Shown here one piece after another: positions 25,501 to 34,400 of a stretch of DNA of 64,000 bases. The notes under the pieces were generated by a model. That model had not been told where the DNA came from and did not search any database. It was given only the letters and a program-made list of their open reading frames with translations. The stretch's first letter is position 1, and each line of letters begins with the position of its first letter. Source of the DNA: Dromaius novaehollandiae (taxonomy: Eukaryota > Chordata > Aves > Casuariiformes > Dromaiidae); contig NC_088112.1 of assembly GCF_036370855.1 (NCBI RefSeq), positions 17,166,469-17,230,468 of the forward strand, read 5' to 3'. The position numbers and the translations under genes were made by a program.

Positions 25501-28500
25501 TTGCCAAATCAAAGCCAAAATAATTTGAAGATATAATATATAGATGGTCAGGGCCGTTTAATCACTTCTTTTTCTGCTGAGATTTGATCTTGCCCATGTC
25601 TGTCCCTCTTGTGGTGCTTAGGCACTGCAAGGTTTAAGTGTGGGGCCTCATGGGATTTTCTCGTTTCAGAAACACTGCGACAGGCAGAAGGCAAACCTGA
25701 GGATCCGGTTCAAGCCCTCGCTCTTCCAGCACGTGGGAACCCACTCCTCCTTGGCTGGGAAGATACAGAAGCTGAAAGTGGGTACCTGGCACTGCGGCGT
25801 GGTGCACTTTGCCAACCAGCCCATGGCCTCTCCGCCGTGCGGTGCACACGGGAACTGGCGGCTTTTGGGAAAAGTAGTTGTGGTTGTTAGTCTTGGATAT
25901 TCCCACTCTTGCTTGAGCTCATCGGTGGCAACAACTGGTGGGACTCTGGCTCTGCTGGATTGCGCTGGACTAGGGTTTAGCTGCGGCGTGTCGGCACAGT
26001 AATAACATGTAGTGGATCATGTGCCCCTCGGGGAGAGGAGACAGTGGCTCCTCTTCTCCACCTGCTTTTCTAACTGAGGCATCATCTCAGCTTCTGCAAA
26101 CTTAAATATCTTAAGACGTGTAATAAACTGCCCTCTCTGCCTTTCCCTCGCCTGGCAGGGCCTGGGCTCAAGTGCCCCTGCCAAGAGGTGGGGAGATGTG
26201 GGGGCTTCTGGGGAAAGGGACCGAGGAGGGACCCTCCGCTCCAGAGGTTTTAAATGGGTTGGAAGGAAATAGGTTCCCAGTCAGGAAATAAGGTCTTTCA
26301 GCTGGGGAGGGATCCAGCCCTGGTTTTAAAGAGGCCAAGAAAGATTTGCCAGCCCAGCCTCCCTGGTCCTGCTTTGGAGAGGTGGTGCTGGCTGCAGCCT
26401 TGCTTGGGCGCTGGCTGTCCTGGCCACTCGTCCTGAGCATCGAAACATGGGGCGATGATTTTGAAGCACCAGCTGAAAAACCCTGGCCGGCCAACTTCTG
26501 GGTTTGTTTGACTTCGTTCCCATTCGCCTCCTTATTCTTTGAGATTTACTGTTCGGCAAACTGGAGCTTGCTGCTTACAAGCTTAAATTGTGTGGGTGTT
26601 TAAACACCCATAATATTAACAAAATTAAGCTTCACACAGCTATGCAAATGGACCCATAGCCATACATCCCTGTGCTGTGCTCAGTTCTGCCTAACTGATC
26701 CCCACTGAAGCTGGGTACATGGTGTAATCCAGTGTGTATCCCAGTGCAGGACCCTTCAGGCCATATAATCCAGTCACTTTACACTATAATCAGCTTCCCA
26801 GCAGCGTTTTCCCTGGGTTTAAGGCTTTTTTGATTGAACTGAAAGCTCCTAGGGCAGGGACATGGTTTCAGGCTGTTGTGGTATGCTTGGCACAATACAG
26901 CTTTTTTGGTGCTGGTTCAGAGTGCTGAACGATGGCTCTTCTGTGAGTTTTGCTGCCTCTTCTGAAGTTTTGTCCTCCTGGGACAGCTTCTAAAAGCTGC
27001 CCAGAATTGCCCTGTCTGGTGCCTTCCCCACATCGTTTCCATCCCTCATCCCTCTGTGCTGTGCAGAGTGAGAGCTTTTCATCTGCACTGCCTTGTTGCT
27101 GGAAACCCTGTTTCTCACGAGTTGGAAGCAGCTCGTGACCCTTTTCTGCCCTTTTGCTTTGTGTGCTTTAAGGACAAAGACTTTGGAAAGCAGGCACTGC
27201 GGAAAGAGCATGTCAACCCTCCTGCAGAGGTGAGCACCAGCCTGAAAACCTACCAGCACTTCACCTTGGAGAAGGCTTACCTGCGAGAGGACTTCTTCTG
27301 GGCCTTCACTCCCACTGCAGGAGACTTCATCAGATTCAGATTCTTCAAACCGCTCCGTATCGAAAGGCCAGTGTCTCCGGGGCTTGGCGGGAGGCAGGGA
27401 GAGCCCGCATGCAGATACTTTCCTTTTGTTCTTCCTACTCTCCCATCTGTTTCTTGCCCGTCTCTGTTGCTGCTTGGCTCCCCAGGAAGCAGCTGCTTTT
27501 GCCAGGGGAGGACAATTTGGCCCTTTGTGTGTGCTGCTCCCGTGTGCGCTGGAGCCCTTTGCTTTCCCGTGCTTACAAACAAGCCATCCATGATTTGCTC
27601 ACCTGGCTCAGAAGGTCTCCTTCCAAAACCTGTGGGCTTTTGGGAAGGTGAAGGTGCCTGTTAGGCTGAGCTGTCTGATGGCTCACCCAGGGTGGAGGAC
27701 ACCTTGTCCCCTCTCAACCAGCACTTGGGTTTCAATGGCTTTGGTCTGTGTCACAGGTTCTTCTTCCGCAGCGGGAACATCGAGCACCCAGAAGACAAAC
27801 TCTTCAATACGACTGTGGAGGTTTTGCCATTTGATGTACGTGTTTCATCAAGCATTGAGGATTGGGGGGGGGGGAGGGGATGAGGGGAATGAGGTGGGAA
27901 GCCAAAGGCTGCTGTGAGTCTCCTCCGAATGGCTCAGCGTGCTCGCGGGGGCTGCTCTGGGGTTATTGCAGTTGCTGGGAGTTTGTGGGTGGCTCTTGTT
28001 TGCCTTGCATCCTGCCCGTCCCCACATGCGTGGTGCTGGCCTTGCGCAAAGCCGCTCTCTTTCCCACAGAGCCTCCAGTCGGATAAGGAAGCCTTGCAGG
28101 AGGGACGAGGCACAGCCTTCAAATACCGCAGGACGTCAGACGGCTACATACAGATAGGTAGGTTAGCGCGGAGCGTGGCACTGGTCTGGATAATGCACCT
28201 CCAGATGCTGATCTTCAGAGGAGTAAGGCCATTATTTGTGTTTCCTTGGAAAAGAGGTGCAGTCATGAAAAGTTTTTTTTTGTTTTTGTTTTTGTTTTTT
28301 TTTTTTGCTTGCCAGGAATCAGACTGGCATGGGTTTTAATTATTGCCCTCTCCTATATAGGGCCCCACTGCCTTCCTTCCCTTCTTAGAGTAGGTGTCAT
28401 CTTCAGTTAATTTTCAGTCCTACATTTCTGCCTGTCTCTGCTCTGAGGCAGGATCAAATATTCAGATTATCCATAAAAGACAGTTGTTTGACCTATTCCT

Positions 28501-29849
28501 AAAACCTCCACGGCGGGGGCGGGGGGGGTGAATTTTGCCCTCTTCCCCTGTAGCCTGTTTCAGTACATAACACTTGCAGCTTAAAATACTGCTCCTGTTA
28601 CTTGAGCTTGTTTTATTCCTTGTCCTGCCCTTGGACAAGAACAATCGATTGTCATCCTACAGTGATGCATTATAAAGACCCTGTGTCCCTGCTAAGACTG
28701 CTTTTTTTTTAAATAGACAAATAAGAAAAAAAGTCCCTGGGATTCATAGCTTTTTGCCTTTTTACATTCTTCATCATGCTGTCTGGTTTCTCTCAGCTAT
28801 GTTTTTTTTCCAAAATAACACCCAGCATGGGACATAGCAACACACTGAGAGCGTGCTAGTACTATGGAAATAGTAATTGCCACCTGTAATGGCTTACCTA
28901 CCCCTCTCGTGTTTTGTATCCTGAAATGCTGTTGGTCTCATACAGGACAGTGCTGCAGTCGTCCTGGCTTTCCGTGCACTGTCTCCTGTCCCAGCATTGA
29001 CCCCCCCCCCCCCCCCCAGCCAAATAGTTCCCATTCTTTATCTGGTTTCCCCCCCCCCCCCCCCCCCTTTTTCTAAGTGTAGCATTTTGCACTTTATTGA
29101 ATGCCATGTTTCTGGTATTCAGCCTGCATCTCTGCTTACAGCAATCACGCATATACACGACCAGAGTTTTGATGAGAGTTTTTGTGAGAAGGGAAGCTGG
29201 TGTCCAGGTGAAGTTAGTCAGTGAGGCAGTGGCAGCCCCTCTCCTTTCTCAAGCACAGGGAGAGGCCCAGTGCCTGGATTCCTGGTCGTGGGCTCGGAGG
29301 AATCCTTCCTGGGACTTTGGAGCTGGGGGACAAAGACCTCATTGCTTGGGGGGGCGGGGGGGGAGTTCAGCAGTATCCACCGTGAAGCTGCCCGAGGCGC
29401 AATGGCTCCTGGCCACCTTTAACCGCCTTGCCCCCCCTCGCCAGGCTCCTTCTCCAAGGGCGTTGCGGAGGGCGAAGTCGACCCCTCGTTTGGGCCCCTG
29501 GAGGCGATCAGGCTGGCCATCCAGACGGACTCCCCGGTGTGGATCATCCTGAGCGAGGTAATCGGGGCTGCTGGCTTAGGAAAAGGGCACGATCGGGGCC
29601 TAGGGTGCCTTCAGCTACTCTGGAGCGAGGGCCTGAGGCTCTGCTCTTCCTGCCCGACCTGTTGCCTTCAGATGAGGAAGCCATCGGGAGGGAGGAAGGG
29701 CCCCCACAGCAGGAACAGCTCTTTAAATCAGCCTTTCTCCAGCATCTTGTGTTAAACCCTGCCTGTACCCCACACGGCTGCCGTGCTGCAAGTGCCTGAG
29801 TCTGATTACGTCCTTCTCCCTTCAGATTTTTATCAAAAAAGCGGAGTGA
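13348..29849 (+). CDS. MGAT4B: MGAT4B, alpha-1,3-mannosyl-glycoprotein 4-beta-N-acetylglucosaminyltransferase B (GnT-IVb), exons 2-15; exon 1 off window
   Basis: This Golgi type II membrane enzyme (family GT54) adds a beta-1,4-linked GlcNAc to the alpha-1,3-mannose arm of N-glycans, creating tri- and tetra-antennary branches. Fourteen exons join in frame over 1,544 coding bases and end in a TGA stop. With an exon 1 of about 32 codons this gives about 546 residues, close to the family's usual 548. Order of parts: stem/coiled-coil (exon 2), catalytic GT54 domain (exons 3-10) with the acidic metal-binding motif LEDD at the start of exon 8, and the C-terminal lectin-like GlcNAc-binding module (exons 11-15). 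Residues such as [20 protein letters not shown] and [16 protein letters not shown] match MGAT4B rather than its paralogue MGAT4A. N-glycosylation sequons NRT, NIT and NTT are visible. The 5' end and membrane anchor are missing because they lie outside the window. One donor site (exon 11) is non-canonical GC. Confidence 0.97.
13904..13928 (+). repeat. (TTTA)n microsatellite
   Basis: About six consecutive copies of the tetranucleotide TTTA/ATTT are read directly in MGAT4B intron 2. Confidence 0.9.
14226..14366 (+). CDS. MGAT4B: MGAT4B exon 3
   Basis: The exon lies between acceptor ttttaag and donor gtaaat. It reads (D)[20 protein letters not shown], then [20 protein letters not shown] and GQGRTG. 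It is the junction between the stem and the catalytic domain. HHLPHLL and the SLQPAV...GRTG block are typical of the GT54 family. A possible NIT sequon is present. It ends one base into a valine codon. Confidence 0.96.
15510..15643 (+). CDS. MGAT4B: MGAT4B exon 4 (N-terminal catalytic domain)
   Basis: The acceptor is ctgagcag and the donor gtaatg. The exon reads (V)[19 protein letters not shown] and continues [20 protein letters not shown] then VLIAE. This is the first strand-helix unit of the nucleotide-sugar-binding fold of GT54. It ends on a codon boundary. Confidence 0.96.
17759..17805 (+). CDS. MGAT4B: MGAT4B exon 5 (47-base exon)
   Basis: This very short exon lies between gttttcag and gtaagc and reads [15 protein letters not shown] plus two bases of a leucine codon. 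It matches the human segment TDSQYTSAVTENIKAL, and both flanks join in frame with exons 4 and 6. ORF-based prediction would easily miss it. Confidence 0.94.
18340..18720. promoter_or_regulatory. Intragenic CpG island in MGAT4B intron 5
   Basis: CpG density is very high, with two GCGGCCGC (NotI) sites near 18,467 and 18,643, in an intron of otherwise moderate composition. No exon of MGAT4B belongs here. It could be an orphan CpG island, an alternative promoter or the start of an unannotated noncoding transcript. Open frames through it are expected by chance in such GC-rich DNA. Confidence 0.55.
18735..18850. promoter_or_regulatory. Candidate regulatory element next to the intron 5 CpG island
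   Basis: Composition changes abruptly from CpG-rich to a block with clustered TAAT/ATTA cores (ggataatgg, gtctaatgc, tttaattgac, gatgatttta). Such blocks often mark conserved noncoding elements. Conservation cannot be seen from one sequence, so this is an inference. Confidence 0.25.
20111..20224 (+). CDS. MGAT4B: MGAT4B exon 6
   Basis: The acceptor is ctccgcag and the donor gtaaga. The exon reads (L)[19 protein letters not shown], then [18 protein letters not shown] and two bases of an arginine codon. The block [12 protein letters not shown] and the [13 protein letters not shown] junction are hallmarks of GnT-IV enzymes. Confidence 0.96.
20649..20724 (+). CDS. MGAT4B: MGAT4B exon 7
   Basis: The acceptor is gtcgcag and the donor gtgggt. 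The exon reads (R)[19 protein letters not shown] followed by GIYYVQ. It leads directly into the LEDD motif of exon 8 and ends on a codon boundary. Confidence 0.96.
21500..21614 (+). CDS. MGAT4B: MGAT4B exon 8 (catalytic LEDD motif)
   Basis: The acceptor is ctcttgcag and the donor gtaaca. The exon begins with [20 protein letters not shown] and continues [18 protein letters not shown] plus one base of glycine. LEDD is the acidic DXD-like motif expected to coordinate the metal ion and UDP-GlcNAc. Confidence 0.97.
22366..22496 (+). CDS. MGAT4B: MGAT4B exon 9
   Basis: The acceptor is cctgtag and the donor gtaagt. The exon reads (G)[19 protein letters not shown], then [20 protein letters not shown] and EKDA. 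It belongs to the catalytic domain and is almost identical to human. Confidence 0.97.
22497..25669 (+). other. MGAT4B: MGAT4B intron 9
   Basis: This is the longest MGAT4B intron fully inside the window. Apart from a CT-rich simple repeat, no gene, RNA or mobile element was recognised. Confidence 0.75.
24979..25016 (+). repeat. Pyrimidine-rich CT simple repeat
   Basis: Repeated ctctccctctctctccct is seen directly in MGAT4B intron 9. It has no gene content. Confidence 0.75.
25670..25777 (+). CDS. MGAT4B: MGAT4B exon 10
   Basis: The acceptor is tcgtttcag and the donor gtgggt. This 36-codon exon reads [20 protein letters not shown] then [16 protein letters not shown], the end of the GT54 catalytic domain. 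It is flanked by introns of 3.2 kb (left) and 1.4 kb (right). Confidence 0.97.
26825..26930 (+). mobile_element. Possible ancient L3/CR1-type LINE tail
   Basis: The text aaagctcctagggcagggac, followed about 30 bases later by tggcacaatacagc, follows the order of the widespread amniote repeat tail (agctcctnggggcagggact ... agcacaatggggtcc). The copy is diverged and short, as expected of an old fossil. The family assignment is from memory of the motif, not from a database search. Confidence 0.4.
27173..27366 (+). CDS. MGAT4B: MGAT4B exon 11, with apparent non-canonical GC donor
   Basis: The acceptor is gctttaag. The exon reads [20 protein letters not shown], continues [20 protein letters not shown] and [20 protein letters not shown], and ends LRIE plus AG of an arginine codon. 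Keeping the frame with exon 12 (FFFRSGN) requires the exon to end at 27,366. The intron then begins with GC (gccagt) rather than GT. A nearby GT at 27,357 would put exon 12 in the wrong frame. Confidence 0.93.
27757..27835 (+). CDS. MGAT4B: MGAT4B exon 12 (start of C-terminal lectin-like module)
   Basis: The acceptor is gtcacag and the donor gtacgt. The exon reads (R)[19 protein letters not shown] then VEVLPFD. It belongs to the beta-sandwich GlcNAc-binding module. NTT is a possible N-glycosylation sequon. Confidence 0.96.
27864..27874 (+). repeat. Poly(G) run of 11
   Basis: A direct run of G lies just after exon 12, followed by ggggagggga-type repeats. It is a possible quadruplex-forming tract in the pre-mRNA. 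Confidence 0.85.
28070..28157 (+). CDS. MGAT4B: MGAT4B exon 13
   Basis: The acceptor is cccacag and the donor gtaggt. The exon reads [20 protein letters not shown] then RTSDGYIQI plus one base of glycine. This is the most diverged part of the protein compared with human, which has [20 protein letters not shown] here. Confidence 0.95.
29001..29067 (+). repeat. Paired poly(C) tracts (17 and 19 bases) in MGAT4B intron 13
   Basis: C runs at 29,001-29,017 and 29,049-29,067 are separated by 31 bases. The complementary strand is a G-rich quadruplex candidate. The run lengths may be affected by sequencing error. Confidence 0.9.
29445..29557 (+). CDS. MGAT4B: MGAT4B exon 14
   Basis: The acceptor is cgccag and the donor gtaatc. 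The exon reads (G)[19 protein letters not shown] then [18 protein letters not shown], the conserved end of the C-terminal module. Confidence 0.96.
29826..29849 (+). CDS. MGAT4B: MGAT4B exon 15 (coding part, with stop)
   Basis: After the acceptor cccttcag the last seven codons read IFIKKAE and end in TGA, matching human IFLKKAD. The rest of the exon is 3'UTR. Confidence 0.94.
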   Translation: MFIKKAE

Positions 29850-30501
29850 AAGGGCCGTGACGAAGAGTGGACACATGTAGCTCCCTGGTCCTTCTCCCAC
29901 CCCTCCCTCGCTGTCCTCCCCCGGGTCTGCCGCAGCCGGGGCTCGGCCGCAGGAGCGCAGCGCCTCGCCGCCTGCTCCGAGCTGAGCCGGGGGGCCGCGG
30001 TCCCAGTGCGGCACAGTGGGAGAAACGTGCTGACGCGCAGGCACTGCACCAACCTCAGCAACCTGGCAGCGAGGCCAGCGTGGGGCAACCGCCTGCAACT
30101 GCTGGGGCCGGCCAGACCTTCCTCTGGAAGAAGAGCAGAAGAAAAGAAAACAAACCAACCCCACGACCCAGTGCAAAGGTTTGGGTTTGCTCCCCTAGGC
30201 CAGGCCCAGGCTCTCCCTCATCCCCGCGTGGGTGCATCACTGACGGATGCCGCTCAGGGCACGCCGGGTGGTTTGGCGTTGGGAGGAATTTTAGCAAGCG
30301 TGGAGACTGAAAGCACCTTGAGCCCAGGAAAGGGCAGCTCTGGGGGCTGGCAGGGGCCCTGGTAATGCTTAATCCCGTTGCCTGACCCCTGCTTTGCAGG
30401 CTGCTGCGCGGGGCATTGCCGCAGTGAAGGCAGTCACACCACGGGTGAAGCCAGGGGAAAGCCTGACCCTCCTGGGGGGTGGAGGAGTAATGAACCCGAA
30501 A

Positions 30502-30518
30502 GGGGGGGGGCGGGGGGG
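30502..30518 (+). repeat. G-runs in MGAT4B 3'UTR (possible RNA quadruplex)
   Basis: Nine G, one C and seven G are seen directly on the transcript strand. Other G-runs occur just upstream (ggggggtgg near 30,475), giving four or more tracts within 50 bases. Confidence 0.6.
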
Positions 30519-30541
30519 TTGGCGCTATGAGTATGGCAGGG

Positions 30542-30575
30542 AAAAAAAAAAAAAAGAAAAGAAAAAGAAAAAAAA
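30542..30575 (+). repeat. A-rich low-complexity tract
   Basis: A run of A interrupted by single G bases lies in the MGAT4B 3'UTR. A second, similar tract lies at 30,714-30,750. Confidence 0.85.
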
Positions 30576-30938
30576 GCCACACTGTGCCTGCCAGCATTGA
30601 ACACAGCCCCTTAACTCATGGTGAAGTCTCCAGTGTCTTCATGCCTTGAGATCGAGTGCAGAATCCATCTTTTTAAATAACTATTTCAGTTATGGATTGG
30701 TGTGCATTTTTGGAAAAAAAGAGAAAAAAAAGAAAAAAAAAAGAGAAAAAGTAGTCCAGTTCCAAAATAGTAGGGAATAGTGTAATATTTCAGAACAACT
30801 TTCTGAAATCCCGATGTCTCTTCAGCTATACACTGGAATGCATTATACTACTTTAACGTGCTGTATTTTTTATTATTGGATACATTTGATTTTTCAAGTA
30901 CATCTCTATATATAAATATATAAAACAATGTGCACTGT

Positions 30939-30944
30939 AATAAA
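30939..30944 (+). terminator. MGAT4B: MGAT4B polyadenylation signal AATAAA
   Basis: A canonical AATAAA lies in the context gtaataaaagc, about 1.1 kb after the stop codon. It is the only match seen on this strand between the stop and the convergent LTC4S gene. Confidence 0.8.
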
Positions 30945-30965
30945 AGCTAAATTTAAACCTTTCAT

Positions 30966-31204
30966 GCAGCAGCAAAAGTCTCTTGCAAGCAGGGTGCTGC
31001 TTGGTGCGACCCTCCCACCTTTCCCCCCCCCCCACCTGCTCCCCGGGGGCTGCTGCACTCTCAGTGCTGGCGCAGCCCTCACGCAGCAGAAAAGCAGCCG
31101 CGGGGGGGCTGAAGTAAGGCTTCGCCTAAGGTTTTGGGCCAGTTTACCCAGCTCTTTGCCATGCTGACACCTCTCCCCCGAGGCGTTGGACACTCGCAGA
31201 GCCG
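30966..31204. other. MGAT4B-LTC4S intergenic gap
   Basis: About 240 bases lie between the two convergent 3' ends. The gap contains a C-run at about 31,023-31,033 and nothing else recognisable. Confidence 0.7.
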
Positions 31205-31294
31205 ATTTCTTCGGACGGAGAGTTTATTTCCATGGCTCAGGTGGGTGGCACGGCGGGCAGAGGCGGTGGCAGCCGCTCCAGGCGAGGGTCTCTC
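31205..31294 (-). other. LTC4S: LTC4S 3'UTR (very short)
   Basis: Fewer than 100 bases separate the stop codon from the expected cleavage point after the AATAAA at 31,228-31,223. The exact end is inferred. Confidence 0.6.
31223..31228 (-). terminator. LTC4S: LTC4S polyadenylation signal AATAAA
   Basis: TTTATT on the plus strand is AATAAA on the LTC4S strand, 67 bases after the stop codon. It is the first canonical signal downstream. Confidence 0.75.
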
Positions 31295-31427
31295 CTACCA
31301 GGGGAAGACGAGCCGGAGCCAGCGGCCGGCGGCGTCGCCGAGGGGCAGGAAGTGCCCCAGGAGGCCGGCGACGGCCAGGCCCAGCAGCAGCCACAGCAGC
31401 CGGGCGCTGGCGTAGAGGGGCCCCAGC
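31295..31427 (-). CDS. LTC4S: LTC4S exon 5 (coding part, with stop)
   Basis: After the acceptor ccccgcag the exon completes R104 and reads [36 protein letters not shown] and LRLVFPW, then stops with TAG at 31,297-31,295. The last hydrophobic helix and the PW end resemble human ...LLPWA; the tail is three residues shorter overall. Confidence 0.95.
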
Positions 31428-34400
31428 CTGCGGGGAGAGGCCGTCAGCGGGGCGGCTATGGGGGGGGACCCACCCGCCCGACCACCCGCCACCAGCCGCC
31501 TGGTACTCACCGCCCGCTCGGGGCCCGCGCGTAGCCGCGGAAGTACTGGAGGCGGGCGCAGAGGTAGAGCAGGCCCGAGGCTGCCGCCACACCTGCGGGG
31601 ACAGGGCCGCGAGTCCGCGCCAGCACCCCAAACACGGCCACCCGCCCACGCTGCCTCCCTTCCCTCTTTATTAGAGGCAGAAACCCCCCCCCCCCCCCGC
31701 CCCAGCTGCCGCTGGGTTTCAGTTCCCAGCCCTTGCGTTGGAGGCCCCTGCTCGCGTCTCCGCGGCAAGGGCGGCCCGGTCCCCTAAATCTGCCTCCTAT
31801 CGCTTGGGCTGCGGCTTTCTGCCCGGGGAACAGCCATCAGCAGCGCGTTGCAGGCAGCGGGACTAAACGTGGGCTCTCCTGCTTCATGTGGGTTTTTTCC
31901 CACCTTACCTTGATGGAAGAAGATACCGGCCACCCAGAGGAGCGAGATGAAGATGGGGAAGTATTCGGAGCAATTCACCCTAGCGAGAAGCAGAAATAAG
32001 AGTTAAAACCGTGTCTGCACGTGCTGCGGAGAGTGGGGTTAACTGAGCTACGGGAGGCTTAAGGTGAAGCGATGCTGGAGCAAGCCGAGCGGTTCGGTTA
32101 ACGGTACGGCAGTGCCGCGCTGGGGGCAAAAAGCCTTTTCTATAGCGAAGGACAACCAATACCCACTGTGTTTTATGGGGAAAAAAAACAAAAAACAAAA
32201 AAAGAAAACCCACCCCACTGGTAGGGTTTGCCTCACCCCAAACTCACGCCAAGATGGGAACAGCGGTAGAAACGGGGACCGGCTCACGCCAAGTGTCGCA
32301 GTGCCGCAGCTGGAGCCGCTGGCCACGCGGCGCCCGCCGGAGCCGCCGCTGGGAGAGTTTCCCTAAAATTATTTCAAGCGCCTTCTCTTCCCCTTTGCTG
32401 AGCACAAGCCAGATTTTGGCGTTACACAGAAGCCATGTGCTCCGAGCAGGAGCGTCCCACCAGACTGCATGCAGCAGAAGGGGAGCAGGTCTCAGCCACG
32501 CTTGCTCGCTTTCCTCCTTTTTTTTTTTGTTGAGTGACAAAAATACAGATTTTTCTGCAAGACAGACGACTGAAGCGCGTTGGGAGCTGCGCTGTTAAAG
32601 ACACAGCGCTCCTGCTTCTCAAATTCTCCTACGTTTTTACAGTTCCCTAGAAAATTTGTCTTAAGTTTGTCCCCCACAAGAAAGTTATGAGGCCTCAGGG
32701 AGCCAGGCGCGATTGGGAGCTGGAAAAAGTTTGAAGACTGTTTCACTGCAAATGCAGTTAGAGCCTCAGCGAGGCTGCCAGGTTTCCATAAGCAAGTAAT
32801 AAATCAATTCCTTTTTTATTTTCCTTTTCTCCCTTTCTTTTCTGTCTTTTTTTTCCCCCCCAAGTATATAAAAACAAGTGATCCATCTGCAGCCTTTTCC
32901 ACGGGGAAAGAAGAAAGGGAGGAGAAAAAACAAAACAAAAAGAAATACTTTCTCCAGCCCGAGTCCTCCGGGGTCATCTCCCCCCTCCCAGGATGTAACG
33001 GAGAGCTGCTCAGCGCCGCATTTCCCAGCACAAACATAACTGATTGCATTCGGCTAAGAGCAGCATCAATAGCAGCTCGAGCAAAAGACTGATGCCTCCC
33101 ATGCTGGTTGGCCTTTCACTGCATCGCAAAAGGACCAAAGCAAATATTTTTGCCGCTCCACGAATGTTTCCTGCGTGCCGGCGGGGAAACACATCTGCTT
33201 TGCTCAGAATTTACCAGCTCCGAGCCGTCTCTTTCGATTGCTGATGAAACAGCACAACTGAGCGGACCGATGCAGCCCGGGGCTTGCTGGAAGCCCGAAG
33301 GCTCTGCAAACCCTCCCTAGTTCAGCTTGAGCGTTTCTCTCTCCGTAGGAGCAGCGCGAAAAGCATCAGCCTCCAGCGCGGGCACCCGAGTTCTGCCGTT
33401 CACGTTACCACGGGGAGAAAAAAAGAAGAAAGTCCTCATAGTTGGTTTGGCCTACAAGGCCCGTTGCTTCAATGCAACGTCAAAACCACACAAGCAAATA
33501 TCAGGTTATTAATGCAGCCTTGGCTATTCTCCTACTTTGGAGCCACCATTAATATTACTGATTTTAATGCATTAATACTAAGCACCTTTACTGAATCTTC
33601 CACATGGCTACTAATTTGTAATTCATCTGCCTCTCGTGATGTCAGAGCAAGTATCACCATTGCTAGGCAAAAACAAGGCACTCTAGCCAAAGCAAAACAC
33701 TCAACCTCAAAAATCAGCATCACAGTCAGCCCATGTAAGGCGCTTGCTCGCTGCTCCAAGTTTTCGTACTTTTACATCTGCAGTCAAAGAAAGAAAAGAA
33801 AAAAAAAAAAAAAAAGAAAAAGAAAAGCTAGTCCCAGCAGCAATAAGTGAAAAGGTGATTTCAGTCAGCCTTTCCGGGAAGTGACAGCATTTCACTCAAG
33901 TCATATCTAGACGTAATCACCATAGTCACCAAGCCAAAACCTTACTGAGCTCTGAAGATTCGCTCGAATTCAGGGTGGCCTGTTGTCTCCGGAGGAGAGA
34001 TCTTGTACTTCCGCCTGGCATAGATCACCTGCAGCACAAAATAGGCTGAAAAACAAACACGTGTAAAAGATGACAGCCCGGCAGCACTGTATCTGGCCAA
34101 GCTTTATCGAGTTTGGACGCAAGCAAGCGGTTAGAGGAGGACAGCTGATACCATCTAGGTTCACAGTCTAGGTCCATAAAAAAGGTCACGCACGGCCTGG
34201 AATGAATGTGCTATTTATCTCATGCTTGTACTTTAAGTCCAGATTTGGTTATCCAAGCAAGGCGCACGTGGAGGGATGCGGCAGCACTTTGCATCCCAAT
34301 CTCTCGCCACCAGCAGCAACTGAGCCCTCGGTGTGGTTTCGAAGCAGATCGGAACCAGCCCGGCCGCACGTTGCCCACGGCCCTGCCCTCATGCCAGCCA

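Larger units (their letters stand above)
29850..30965 (+). other. MGAT4B: MGAT4B 3'UTR
   Basis: This is the inferred untranslated region from the TGA stop to about 20 bases past the only AATAAA seen downstream. It holds G-runs near 30,470-30,520 and two A-rich tracts (30,542-30,575 and 30,714-30,750). The exact cleavage site is not visible. Confidence 0.75.

Noticed and set aside
27349-27362. Alternative GT donor at 27,357 for MGAT4B exon 11
   Set aside because: Joining at this GT puts exon 12 out of frame and loses the conserved RIE-R-FFF sequence.
27056-27664. Open frame of 202 residues on the plus strand read as one gene
   Set aside because: Only the part from 27,173 to 27,366 is MGAT4B exon 11; the rest is flanking intron that happens to stay open.
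29544-30176. Open frame of 210 residues antisense to the end of MGAT4B
   Set aside because: It is antisense to exon 14's end and the 3'UTR and has no recognisable domain.
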